A stretch of 64,000 nt of DNA from contig NZ_FOVT01000009.1 of NCBI RefSeq assembly GCF_900115245.1, positions 169,214-233,213 of the forward strand, in the 5' to 3' direction. The first letter of the stretch is position 1. Every line of letters begins with the position of its first letter. This document shows positions 9,696 through 18,606 of the stretch, piece by piece. The position numbers and the translations under genes are program-made. A model generated the notes under the pieces. It saw only the letters and a list, made by a program, of their open reading frames with translations. It had not been told where the DNA came from and ran no database searches. This stretch comes from Mesorhizobium sp. NFR06 (GTDB taxonomy: Bacteria > Pseudomonadota > Alphaproteobacteria > Rhizobiales > Rhizobiaceae).

Positions 9696-10835
9696 TCACG
9701 CACGACGCGCCTTGATCGCGCCCGGTATCGCCGCCTCGATTACCTTTTTCATGACGGTGGGCAGAGCTTCCCCGGAAATGTCATGGGCCAGCGACCAGAA
9801 ATACCCCGCCGGCGCATCGCCTTTGATGCGGGCATGGAAGACGTCCAGCTCGAGCGCGAAATGGGTGAAGACATGCCCGATTTGCCCGGCGCGACGCCAG
9901 TCGGCGGGAAAAGGCGCGGCGTCGGTGGTCGTGGCCCCGTCGATCCGCGCCGTCCAGCCGGTCGTCGGCACCTCGGTCATGCCGCCGAGCAGTCCCTTCT
10001 CCGGCCGCTTGCGCAAAAGGATGGCGCCGTCGTCGCGTTCGGCGACGAAGGCCGCACCCTTGCGCAGCGGCTTGTTGTCCTTCGGCAGGCGAACCGGAAA
10101 TCTTTCCGGATCGTCCGAGAGGAGGGCGCTGCAATCCTCGCGCACCGGGCAAAGCATGCAGCGCGGCCGCTTTGGCGTGCAGATCGTCGCGCCGAGGTCC
10201 ATCATCGCCTGGGCAAAATCGCCGGGCCGAGCCTGCGGCACCAGTTTTTCGACCAGCGTGCGGATTTCGGGCTTGGCCTCGCCGAGCGGCGTTTCGATCG
10301 AATGGAGCCGGGTCATGACGCGCTCGACATTGCCGTCGACGACCGCAGCCGGCCGGTCGAAGGCGATCGCGGCGATCGCCGCCGCGGTATAGAGGCCGAT
10401 ACCAGGCAATGTCCGCAGGCCGGCCTCTGTGTCGGGAAATTGGCCGCCTTGCCGCGCCACCAGGTCCGCGCAGGCTTTGAGGTTGCGCGCCCTGGAATAA
10501 TAGCCGAGCCCGGCCCAGGCCTTCATCACGTCCTCGGCGGATGCCGCCGCCAGCGCCTCGACCGTCGGCCACTTCTCGACGAAATTGCGAAAATAAGCCT
10601 TCACCGCCTCGACCGTTGTCTGCTGCAGCATCACCTCCGACAGCCAGACGCGGTAGGGATCGGCCCTTGCACCGCGCGCAAACGCTCCCGGCGTGACGCG
10701 CCAGGGCAGGTCGCGGTGATGCGCATCGTACCAGGCAAGCAGCCGCGCTGCGATGTGGCGGGATCCAGTGTTGCTGGTTTCTCCCGACACGCCATCTTCC
10801 GGTTCGGTCTTGCGGGTCTGATCTTGCGGTGCCAT
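9696..10835 (-). CDS. mutY: A/G-specific adenine glycosylase MutY
   Basis: A 379-residue base-excision repair enzyme that removes adenine mispaired with 8-oxoguanine. Visible features are catalytic E67 in SEVMLQQT, the helix-hairpin-helix LPGIGLYTAAAI (143-154), catalytic D167 in VVDGN, and a 4Fe-4S loop with C219, C226, C229 and C235 (C-x6-C-x2-C-x5-C). The C-terminal NUDIX-like domain that checks 8-oxoguanine is present (GLLGGMTEVP). The start is ATG 10835; a longer frame overlaps the divergent DUF721 gene and is not supported. Confidence 0.95.
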   Translation of the reverse strand: MAPQDQTRKTEPEDGVSGETSNTGSRHIAARLLAWYDAHHRDLPWRVTPGAFARGARADPYRVWLSEVMLQQTTVEAVKAYFRNFVEKWPTVEALAAASAEDVMKAWAGLGYYSRARNLKACADLVARQGGQFPDTEAGLRTLPGIGLYTAAAIAAIAFDRPAAVVDGNVERVMTRLHSIETPLGEAKPEIRTLVEKLVPQARPGDFAQAMMDLGATICTPKRPRCMLCPVREDCSALLSDDPERFPVRLPKDNKPLRKGAAFVAERDDGAILLRKRPEKGLLGGMTEVPTTGWTARIDGATTTDAAPFPADWRRAGQIGHVFTHFALELDVFHARIKGDAPAGYFWSLAHDISGEALPTVMKKVIEAAIPGAIKARRA

Positions 10836-10861
10836 TGATCGCTTCGGACTGGAGAACGCAC

Positions 10862-11371
10862 ATGGCAGGGAAAAGGCCCTTCGGCAATCCCGTTCCGGTG
10901 AGCGATCTCGCCACCGAGATCCTCGATCCGGTGCTGAAGAAGCGCGCCGGCATCTCGATTGGGCTGGTGCAGTCGTGGGAAGAGATTGCCGGGCCGCGCC
11001 TGGCCAACCATTCACGCCCCGAGAAAATCCAGTGGCCGCGCCGCCTGCATGAGGACGACCCGTTCGAGCCGGCGACACTGGTCATCGCCTGCGAAGGCAT
11101 GGCGGCGCTGCACCTGCAGCATGAGGCCGGCGAGGTCATCAACCGCGTCAACGCTTTTCTGGGCTTCAACGCGATCGGCCGCATCAAGATCCTGCAGAAA
11201 CCGGTGCTTTCGCAAAAGGCGCGGCCGAAGCCGGCGCCGCGACCGTTGAGCGAGGCGGAGAAATCGAAGCTTTCGCATATAGTCGGCAAGATCGAGGACG
11301 ACGGCCTGCGCGCTTCGCTGGAGCGGCTCGGCGCCACGATTATGAGTGAAAGGAAGCCCAAAGGCTCGTAA
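10862..11371 (+). CDS. DUF721 / DciA-like protein
   Basis: A 169-residue protein of the DUF721 family, related to DciA, a loader of the replicative helicase in bacteria without DnaC. The N-terminal half carries the family pattern (LVQSWEEIAGPRLANHSRPEKIQW, followed by an LVIACEGMAALHLQHE-type strand-helix). The C-terminal half is a basic linker. It is divergent from mutY with only 26 bp between starts. The ATG at 10862 is preferred to a methionine 11 codons earlier that would overlap mutY's start. The replication role is inferred from the family. Confidence 0.8.
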   Translation: MAGKRPFGNPVPVSDLATEILDPVLKKRAGISIGLVQSWEEIAGPRLANHSRPEKIQWPRRLHEDDPFEPATLVIACEGMAALHLQHEAGEVINRVNAFLGFNAIGRIKILQKPVLSQKARPKPAPRPLSEAEKSKLSHIVGKIEDDGLRASLERLGATIMSERKPKGS

Positions 11372-11381
11372 GAAGCGTCAT

Positions 11382-11451
11382 GAATGCGTCACCAATCTCG
11401 CGCATTCGTGATGCTGATGATCAAGTTTCGCGATTGGATTGGGGATCGCGA
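11382..11451 (+). other. Two consecutive hairpins between DUF721 and dsbA-like genes
   Basis: Hairpin 1 pairs GAATGCG (11382-11388) with CGCATTC (11401-11407) and can extend through a G-U pair. Hairpin 2 pairs TCGCGAT (11428-11434) with ATCGCGA (11445-11451). They lie in the 154-bp gap and could be a terminator region or a structured leader. No strong T-run is seen. Confidence 0.4.
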
Positions 11452-11525
11452 TGCCTTAATTCGCGCCAACTCTAGCCTTTTCTAGCCCTTGCATTGCAAA
11501 ATTCAACCGATATCAGGTGATTCGC

Positions 11526-12272
11526 ATGAACCGTGCCCCGTTTGGCAAAAGCTTGTCCCGCAGAAACCTTCTGACCACGCTGGCCGCTGTTCCTGCGGTG
11601 GCGCTGCTTGCTGCATGCAGCGACTCCGGCGAAGAGGCGAAAGCCGCCAACGTGAAGCCCGCTGATCCGTCGACGCCTGCCAAGCCGGCCGCCACGCCTG
11701 CGGCGGCACAGGTGCCCGAGGCGCAGGGCACCGTCGACATGGCGGAATTGCTGAAGCCCGGCGCGTTGCCCGACAAGCAGCTTGGCAAGGACGACGCCAA
11801 GGTCACCATTGTCGAATATGCGTCGATGACCTGCCCGCATTGCGCGCATTTCGCCATGACCACATTCCCTGAGTTGAAGACCAAATATATCGACACCGGC
11901 AAGGTCCGCTACATCCTGCGCGAATTCCCGTTCGATCCGAGCGCCGAGGCCGGTTTCATGCTGGCGCGCTGCTCCAAGGACAACTACTTCGCCATGGTCG
12001 ACGTGCTGTTCAAGCAGCAGCCCAGCTGGGTTGGTGTCAACAACACCAAGGAAGCGCTGCTGCAGATCTCCAAGCTGGCCGGTTTTACACAGGAGTCCTT
12101 TGAGTCCTGCTTGACGGACCAGAAACTTCTGGACGATGTGAGAGCAGTCCAGAAACGCGGAGCGGACGAGTTCAAGGTCGACTCGACGCCGACCTTCTTC
12201 ATCAACGGAAAGACCTACAAAGGGGCGATGTCGATTGAGGAAATGTCGGCCATCATCGACCCTCTGCTCTGA
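11526..12272 (+). CDS. DsbA-family thiol oxidoreductase, Tat-exported lipoprotein
   Basis: A 248-residue protein of the DsbA/thioredoxin-like fold with active site C103-P-H-C106. The N-terminus has a twin-arginine motif SRRNLL (residues 11-16) followed by a hydrophobic stretch and the lipobox LLAAC (C31), so export by Tat and lipidation are both suggested. An alanine/proline linker separates the anchor from the catalytic domain. It probably oxidises or shuffles disulfides in the periplasm. ATG 11526 is preferred over a GTG three codons earlier; AGGTGA serves as the ribosome-binding site. smc follows 63 bp downstream. Confidence 0.88.
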   Translation: MNRAPFGKSLSRRNLLTTLAAVPAVALLAACSDSGEEAKAANVKPADPSTPAKPAATPAAAQVPEAQGTVDMAELLKPGALPDKQLGKDDAKVTIVEYASMTCPHCAHFAMTTFPELKTKYIDTGKVRYILREFPFDPSAEAGFMLARCSKDNYFAMVDVLFKQQPSWVGVNNTKEALLQISKLAGFTQESFESCLTDQKLLDDVRAVQKRGADEFKVDSTPTFFINGKTYKGAMSIEEMSAIIDPLL

Positions 12273-12335
12273 CATCCAGGCCGCGCCGAAGCGGTCCGGC
12301 TTCGGCGCCTCGGCCTATAGTGTAGGGCGGCGCGA

Positions 12336-15300
12336 ATGAAGTTTTCGCGCCTTCGCCTCCTCGGTTTTAAGTCTTTCGTCGAGCCCGGCGAGTTCGTCAT
12401 CGAACGCGGCCTGACCGGCATTGTCGGGCCGAACGGCTGCGGCAAGTCGAACCTCGTCGAAGCGCTGCGCTGGGTGATGGGCGAAAGCTCCTACAAGAAC
12501 ATGCGCGCGTCCGGCATGGACGACGTGATCTTCTCGGGCTCGGGCGCGCGTCCGGCGCGCAACACCGCCGAAGTCACGCTCTTCCTCGACAATGCCGACC
12601 GCACGGCGCCCGCCGCCTTCAACGACGCCGACGAATTGCAGGTCTCGCGCCGCATCGAGCGCGAGGCCGGCTCGCTCTACCGCATCAACGGCAAGGAGGC
12701 CCGCGCCAAGGACGTGCAGCTTCTGTTCGCCGACCAGTCGACCGGCGCCCGCTCGCCCTCCATGGTCGGCCAGGGCCGCATCGGCGAGCTGATCCAGGCC
12801 AAGCCCCAGGCCCGCCGCGCGTTGCTGGAAGAGGCGGCGGGCATTTCCGGCCTGCACACGCGCCGGCATGAAGCCGAGCTGAGGCTCAAGGCGGCCGAGC
12901 AGAACCTCGAGCGGCTGGACGATGTCGTCGGCGAGCTGGAAGGCCAGATCGAGAGCCTGAAGCGCCAGGCGCGCCAGGCTTCGCGCTTCAAGAACCTGTC
13001 GGCCGACATCCGCAAAGCCGAAGCGACGCTGTTGCATCTGCGCTGGACCCTGGCGAAAACCCAGGAAGGCGAGGCTCGTTCGGCGCTTGCCGTCGCCACC
13101 ACGCTGGTCGGCGACCGCGCCGCCGCCCAGATGGCGGCCGCCAGGGAGCAAGGCATTGCCGCGCACCGGCTGCCGGACCTGCGCGACGCGGAAGCCGCCG
13201 CTGCGGCGGCCTTCCAGCGCCTGTCGATCGCCAAGACGCAAATCGAGGAAGAGGCCGGCCGCATCCGCGCCCGCCAGACCGAGCTCGAACGCCGGCTGCA
13301 GCAGCTCGATGCCGACATCGCCCGCGAGGAGCGGATGGTGCGCGACAACGCCGACATCCTCGAGCGTCTGCGCACCGAAGAGGCCGAGCTCAATTCGGAA
13401 AACGCCGGTGCGGCCGAACGTGAGGCTACCACGCGCGCGGCTTTCGAGCAGGCTGGCGCGACGCTTTCGCAAAGCGAGGCAAAACTTGCCGCGCTGACAG
13501 CCGAACGCGCCGAGGCGGCCGCTTCGCGCAACCAGATCGAGCGCACGCTGCGCGAAACCGCCGAACGCCGCGACCGTTTCACCCGCCAGCTCGCCGACGT
13601 CGACCGCGAGCTCTCCGACATCGTCGCCCGCATTTCCGGCCTGCCGGATCCCGCCGAGAAGCGGCTTCTGGTCGAGGATGCGCTGGCCCGGCTGGAAGAG
13701 AGCGAGGCCGGCGCCATCGCCGCCGAGCAGGCGGTCGCCGAGGCCCGCGCCGCCGAAAGCGCCGCACGGCCTCCGCTGCAGGATGCCAGGGCGGAACTCG
13801 CGCGCATCGAGACCGAAGCGCGCACGCTGGCGAAAATCCTCAACGCCGCAAGCGGCGATCTCTTCCCTTCGGTGCTGGAGCAGATCAGCGTCGAGCGCGG
13901 CTACGAGACTGCATTGGGTGCCGCGCTCGGCGAGGACCTCGATGTCCCGCTCGACCGCAGCGCCCCGGTGCATTGGGGCGAATGCGCGGTCCAGCCCGGC
14001 GATGCCGCATTGCCCGAGGGCGTGAAGAGCCTGGCGAGCGTCGTGCGTGCGCCGGCGCAGCTTGCGCGCCGTCTGGCACAGATCGGCATTGTCGACGCCG
14101 CCGACGGCAACCGGCTGCAGGCGCTGCTGGCGCCAGGCCAGCGGCTTGTCAGCCGCGACGGCGCGCTGTGGCGCTGGGACGGACTGACGGCCAGCGCCGA
14201 CGCCCCGACCGCCGCCGCGCAGCGGCTGGCGCAGAAGAACCGACTGGCCGAGCTCGATGCCGAGGCGGTGCAGGCCACCCGCGTCGTGCGCGATGCCGAG
14301 GAAGCGCTGGCGCGCGCCGAGCAGGCGATGCGCCAGGCGAGCGAGGCCGAGCGCAATGCGCGCCAGGCCGGCCGCGACGCCCAGCATGCGCTGGACGCCG
14401 CCCGCAACGCGCTGGCCGAGGCCGAGAAGGCCGGCGGCGAGCTGGTGAGCCGACGCGCCGCTTTGGATGACGCCCGCGCGCGCATCGTCGACAGCCATGA
14501 GGAAACGCAGGCCGCCTTCCTCGAAGCGGAGGAGATGCTGAAGGACGCGCCCGATCTCGGCGACCTGCAGCTCCAGCTCGAACAGGCCTCCGCCAACGTT
14601 TCGCGCGATCGCGCCACGCTCGCCGATGCGCGCGCCGTGCATGAAGGGTTGCGGCGCGAGGCCGAGGCGCGCATGCGCCGGCTCGGCGCCATCGGCGCCG
14701 AGCGCAAGAACTGGCTGGAGCGCGCCGAGAACGCCTCGACGCAGATCGCCGCCCTCGGCGAGCGCAAGGCCGAGGCAGAAGCCGAGCGCGAGAGGCTGGC
14801 CGATGCGCCCGACGAGATCGACGCCAAGCGCCGTGCGCTGTTGACGCAGCTTTCCGAGGCCGAGGCACTGCGGCAGGCCGCCGGCGACCGCCTGCAGGAG
14901 GCGGAGAACAAGCAGGCCGAGCTCGACAAGGCCGCGACCGCGGCCATCCAGTCGCTCGCCGAGGCGCGCGAGACCCGCGTCCGCGCCGAGGAGCGGCTCA
15001 CCGCGGCCGATGAACGCCGCGCCGAGGTCGAGGCGCGTATCCAGGAAGCGCTGAACACGCCGCCGCATCTGGTCATCAAGCATACCGGTCTCGAAGCCGA
15101 CGATCCGATGCCGGACATGGCCGAGATCGAACGTCAGCTCGATCGGCTGAAGATCGAGCGCGAGCGGCTCGGCGCCGTCAATCTGCGCGCCGAGGAAGAG
15201 CAGAAGGAACTCTCCGAGCGCCTGGAGACCATCGTGTCCGAGCGCGAGGACATCATCGAGGCGATCCGCAAGCTGCGCCAGGCGATCCAGAGCCTCAACC

Positions 15301-15794
15301 GCGAGGGCCGCGAGCGGCTGCTATCGGCCTTCGAGGTCGTCAACGGCCACTTCCAGCGGCTCTTCTCGCATCTGTTCGGCGGCGGCACGGCCGAATTGCA
15401 GCTCATCGAGTCCGAAGATCCGCTGGAGGCCGGCCTCGAAATCCTCGCCCGGCCGCCGGGCAAGAAACCGCAGACCATGACGCTGCTGTCCGGCGGCGAG
15501 CAGGCGCTAACCGCGATGTCGCTGATCTTCGCTGTCTTCCTCACCAATCCGGCGCCGATCTGCGTGCTCGACGAGGTCGACGCCCCGCTCGACGACCACA
15601 ATGTCGAACGCTTCTGCAACCTGATGGACGAGATGTCGAAGACGACCGAGACGCGCTTCGTCATCATCACCCACAACCCGATCACCATGGCGCGCATGGA
15701 CCGGCTGTTCGGCGTCACCATGGCCGAACAGGGCGTCAGCCAGTTGGTCTCGGTCGACCTGCAGGCCGCCGAGGCGATGCGCGAGGCGAGCTGA
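12336..15794 (+). CDS. smc: Chromosome segregation ATPase SMC
   Basis: A 1152-residue condensin subunit. Walker A GPNGCGKSN is at residues 31-39, the ABC signature LSGGEQ at 1051-1056 and Walker B VLDEVDAPLD about 25 residues later. Between them lie two long alanine/glutamate/arginine-rich coiled coils around a hinge at roughly 510-640. It forms a ring that organises and separates chromosomes together with ScpA and ScpB, which are not in this window. Length is typical. The very long open frame antisense to this gene is a codon-bias artefact. Confidence 0.97.
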   Translation: MKFSRLRLLGFKSFVEPGEFVIERGLTGIVGPNGCGKSNLVEALRWVMGESSYKNMRASGMDDVIFSGSGARPARNTAEVTLFLDNADRTAPAAFNDADELQVSRRIEREAGSLYRINGKEARAKDVQLLFADQSTGARSPSMVGQGRIGELIQAKPQARRALLEEAAGISGLHTRRHEAELRLKAAEQNLERLDDVVGELEGQIESLKRQARQASRFKNLSADIRKAEATLLHLRWTLAKTQEGEARSALAVATTLVGDRAAAQMAAAREQGIAAHRLPDLRDAEAAAAAAFQRLSIAKTQIEEEAGRIRARQTELERRLQQLDADIAREERMVRDNADILERLRTEEAELNSENAGAAEREATTRAAFEQAGATLSQSEAKLAALTAERAEAAASRNQIERTLRETAERRDRFTRQLADVDRELSDIVARISGLPDPAEKRLLVEDALARLEESEAGAIAAEQAVAEARAAESAARPPLQDARAELARIETEARTLAKILNAASGDLFPSVLEQISVERGYETALGAALGEDLDVPLDRSAPVHWGECAVQPGDAALPEGVKSLASVVRAPAQLARRLAQIGIVDAADGNRLQALLAPGQRLVSRDGALWRWDGLTASADAPTAAAQRLAQKNRLAELDAEAVQATRVVRDAEEALARAEQAMRQASEAERNARQAGRDAQHALDAARNALAEAEKAGGELVSRRAALDDARARIVDSHEETQAAFLEAEEMLKDAPDLGDLQLQLEQASANVSRDRATLADARAVHEGLRREAEARMRRLGAIGAERKNWLERAENASTQIAALGERKAEAEAERERLADAPDEIDAKRRALLTQLSEAEALRQAAGDRLQEAENKQAELDKAATAAIQSLAEARETRVRAEERLTAADERRAEVEARIQEALNTPPHLVIKHTGLEADDPMPDMAEIERQLDRLKIERERLGAVNLRAEEEQKELSERLETIVSEREDIIEAIRKLRQAIQSLNREGRERLLSAFEVVNGHFQRLFSHLFGGGTAELQLIESEDPLEAGLEILARPPGKKPQTMTLLSGGEQALTAMSLIFAVFLTNPAPICVLDEVDAPLDDHNVERFCNLMDEMSKTTETRFVIITHNPITMARMDRLFGVTMAEQGVSQLVSVDLQAAEAMREAS

Positions 15795-15814
15795 GAACTC
15801 GGACCGGTCAGGCC

Positions 15815-15866
15815 AGAGCAATTCCAGGAAAAGTGTGAAACGGTTTTCCGTCCGGAATTGCGTCAA
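15815..15866 (+). repeat. Dispersed rhizobial palindromic repeat, best copy
   Basis: An imperfect palindrome: CAATTCC outer arm pairing with GGAATTG, and inner arm GGAAAA pairing with TTTTCC around GTGTGAAACGG. It lies in the convergent gap after smc. The same element in reverse orientation is at 55515-55565. Confidence 0.8.
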
Positions 15867-15885
15867 AACAACCAGACGTTACCAC

Positions 15886-17598
15886 CTACTTCTCCGGCGC
15901 CGAGGCAGGCGCCGTATAGCGGCGGCGAACCGCGTCGATCACCAGCTTGCGGCTTTCCTCGGCCGACAATGTCTTGTCCTTTTCCGCCGCTGCCGTTTCG
16001 CGGGCGAGGTCCTTGTCCCTGATCTGATGCCGGAACCATTTTGAATAGTCGCCGGCACGAAGGTGGTACTCCCAGGTCTTGTCGTCGATGCCTTCCGCCA
16101 TCCGGGCGAAGATGATGAGATTGTGGGCCCGCAGATTCATGGTCTTCTTCGGGCCGGTGAAGTAGAAGCTGCCCGCCTCGTCGAGCTCGCCTTCGGCATA
16201 TTTGCGGCTGTGCCGCTTCAGCGACTGGTCGGCTTCGACCGCCTTGACCGTGAATGGCTTCTTGTCCTCGCGCGGCCGCCAGAACAGCACCCGGTCGCCC
16301 TTGGGCTGCGGGATATCCTTTGGCGTCTCGAGTTCTGTTTCCTTGCAGAAGGTCTTGATCACGCCTCTTGCCTTGGGCCCGAGCGCGATCACCGCCGTCA
16401 CCAGGCGCAACGCGTCGTTGGAGATCGCTTCGGGATGCACGGTGATCAGCACCGTGCCGGGCAGTTCGATCGAAAGCACGGATCGCGTATCGCCGCGCCG
16501 CTTGGGCATCAAATGATGCGCCTCGTCGATGATCAGCCAGTGCGGCCTTGCCGTGCGGTAGCGGATATGACCCAGGCCGGGCAGCAACTCGGCGAAGAAG
16601 TCGGGACGCTCATCGACCTTCAGCGCCAGGCCGTTGACCACAACATTGGTGCCCGGCTTCTCGATCAGCTCCAGCAATTGCTCTCTGTTCGGCGCGGTCG
16701 AGCCGTTGCCGAGCGGCACCGCGCCCTTCAGCCCGTCATAGTCGCCTTCGGGATCGAAAATGCAGAATTGCAGCCCCTTCTCGACGAACCGCTCGGTGAG
16801 CGCCGTCGCTAGAGTCGATTTGCCGATGCCCGAGCTTCCGGCGATCAGGACCGTCTCGGTCGGCGACAGATGGATATCCTTGCCGCGCGAGGTTCCGAGC
16901 AGAACGCCGCGCGAGCGCTTCTTGGCGATCAGATGATCGCGTTTGACCAGTTTGCGGATCAGTTCCTCGACGCCCTTGCCGCGTGTCTCCTTGGTGACGA
17001 GGTCGGCGGTTTCCTTCACTGCAGGCAGTGCGTTGGCGACCGCGACGCCGCAGCCCGCTGCCCTGAGAAAGGCGTGATCGTTCTCGGCGTCGCCGACGGC
17101 CACCACATTGTGCGTCGACAGCTTCAGGTCTTCGAGCGCGGCCGCCAGCCCGGTCGCCTTGTTGATGCCGGAAGGCAGGATCATCACCGCGCCCTTGTTG
17201 AAGATGATCTCCAGCTCCAGCCCTAGCTGCTTGATGACATCGAGCACTGTCACCTGGTGCGGCTCCCAGGTGGCGACGATCGCCTGGCCGATCGACAGCG
17301 GCTTCACGCCGCGCTTCTTGAGCCTGTCGACCAGGTCAGCGGAAGGCGAGGGCGACATCGTGCGCTCTTCCTCGCTGGCCGGCGTGTAGATCAACGCGCC
17401 GTTCTCCGCCACGACCTTGTCGAACAGGTTGATCTCGGGAAACACTTGCTTGAGATCAGGCAGTTCACGGCCCGTGACGAGAATGAGCTTGCGGCCGGAT
17501 TTCTTCAGCTTTTCCAGTGCGGAAACCGTGCTTGCGTTGACCAGCCCGTCATGCGCCAGCGTGCCGTCATAGTCGGTGGCCAGTGCCATGAAATACAT
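15886..17598 (-). CDS. HAD-IIB phosphatase fused to HerA-like P-loop ATPase
   Basis: A 570-residue two-domain protein. Residues 1-225 are a HAD-IIB (Cof-type) phosphatase: motif I TDYDGTLA with D9 and D11, lysine in NKATG (K147), and metal motif GDAEND (169-174). Residues 235-470 are a P-loop ATPase resembling the DUF87/HerA-FtsK group, with Walker A GSSGIGKS (254-261) and Walker B LIIDEAHH (355-362). The C-terminal 100 residues are charged. The start MYFMALATDYDG lies directly before HAD motif I. Its job is unknown; the fusion suggests phosphatase action coupled to an ATP-driven process. It stands alone between smc and the AraC gene. Confidence 0.85.
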   Translation of the reverse strand: MYFMALATDYDGTLAHDGLVNASTVSALEKLKKSGRKLILVTGRELPDLKQVFPEINLFDKVVAENGALIYTPASEEERTMSPSPSADLVDRLKKRGVKPLSIGQAIVATWEPHQVTVLDVIKQLGLELEIIFNKGAVMILPSGINKATGLAAALEDLKLSTHNVVAVGDAENDHAFLRAAGCGVAVANALPAVKETADLVTKETRGKGVEELIRKLVKRDHLIAKKRSRGVLLGTSRGKDIHLSPTETVLIAGSSGIGKSTLATALTERFVEKGLQFCIFDPEGDYDGLKGAVPLGNGSTAPNREQLLELIEKPGTNVVVNGLALKVDERPDFFAELLPGLGHIRYRTARPHWLIIDEAHHLMPKRRGDTRSVLSIELPGTVLITVHPEAISNDALRLVTAVIALGPKARGVIKTFCKETELETPKDIPQPKGDRVLFWRPREDKKPFTVKAVEADQSLKRHSRKYAEGELDEAGSFYFTGPKKTMNLRAHNLIIFARMAEGIDDKTWEYHLRAGDYSKWFRHQIRDKDLARETAAAEKDKTLSAEESRKLVIDAVRRRYTAPASAPEK

Positions 17599-17683
17599 CG
17601 GTTGAGCCTCTCCGCCGGTTGTTTTGCGAGCCGCCGGAGAAGGCCGACAGCGCGAAACCACAACGCGCGGGGAAGCAAAAGGT

Positions 17684-18493
17684 TTAGGCCGGTTGCTTCC
17701 GCAGCAGCGAGCGCGGCGTTTCGCCCAGCTCGCGGCGCATCCAGCGCGCCATGTGCGATTGATGCGAGAAACCCGCGGCTAAAGCCACTTCGGCGGCACT
17801 CATCCCGCCGTCAGCGAGCAGCAGCCTTGCCCGCTCGATCCGCCGGCTCACGACGTAGCGGTGCACGGTGGTGCCGGTGGCCTGCCTGAACGCCTGGCGC
17901 AGATGCGAGCTGCTGGCGCCTGCCTCGCGCGCCAGCACCTCGATCGTCAAAGACCGGTCGATATGCGCTTCGACGAAATCGCGCAAGCGCTTCAGCTGGG
18001 CGGCCGAGAGGCCACGCGCGCGGTCCGCGAGGGGTTTCGCCAGGCCGACGAGTTGGGTGGCCAGCGCCACGCTGATCATCTGGGCGTAAAGCGCGCCGCC
18101 CGGAGCGCCCGCCTGCTGCTCGCTTTCCAATGCCCGGCCGAGATGGACGATGCGATCGTTCCGCATGATGTGGCGTGTATCGAGGCCTGATCGCCTGCCG
18201 GTCCCCATCTCGAAAGCGGTTCGTTCCATGGCCTGCGGGGCAAGCCGGATCTCCAGCGTTTCGCAAGCGGATTCGGCCCGGTAGCCGCCTTCCTGGCCGG
18301 CGGGCACAAGATCGATGTCGCCCTGCCGGCGCAGATGGCGCGTTCCGGTCTCCTTGCAAAACGACCAGGTCCTCGGGCTGGCGTGCACGACGATGCGGTG
18401 GTCGCCGATCGGCGGCAGCACGATCGCGCCTGCGCCGTGGCGGTTGCGCGAGATGCTGACATTCGCCGGGGACAGTTCAGACCGGTCGCTCAC
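17684..18493 (-). CDS. AraC family transcriptional regulator
   Basis: A 269-residue regulator with a cupin-like sensing N-terminus (to about residue 150) and a C-terminal double helix-turn-helix: the first around LTIEVLAREAGASSSHLRQAF, the second around MSAAEVALAAGFSHQSHMARWM, ending in the AraC signature GETPRSLL. The GTG at 18493 has a GGAG seven bases upstream; a TTG six codons earlier is possible. It is divergent from the SDR gene, 113 bp apart, and is a plausible regulator of it. The effector is unknown. Confidence 0.88.
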   Translation of the reverse strand: MSDRSELSPANVSISRNRHGAGAIVLPPIGDHRIVVHASPRTWSFCKETGTRHLRRQGDIDLVPAGQEGGYRAESACETLEIRLAPQAMERTAFEMGTGRRSGLDTRHIMRNDRIVHLGRALESEQQAGAPGGALYAQMISVALATQLVGLAKPLADRARGLSAAQLKRLRDFVEAHIDRSLTIEVLAREAGASSSHLRQAFRQATGTTVHRYVVSRRIERARLLLADGGMSAAEVALAAGFSHQSHMARWMRRELGETPRSLLRKQPA

Positions 18494-18606
18494 GAGGCGC
18501 TCCGAATTCAAGGCAGAACGTGCTCAAAGATCGGCGCTTGCTGCGCGACTTTCAATGCCTGCGCACAGAGATTGCCTCTCCATGTTCAACATCGATGAGG
18601 CTTTCA

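Noticed and set aside
12315..15118. Very long open frames on the strand opposite smc
   Set aside because: They mirror the G/C-rich third positions of smc, show repetitive L/R/A/G composition and have no domain motifs.
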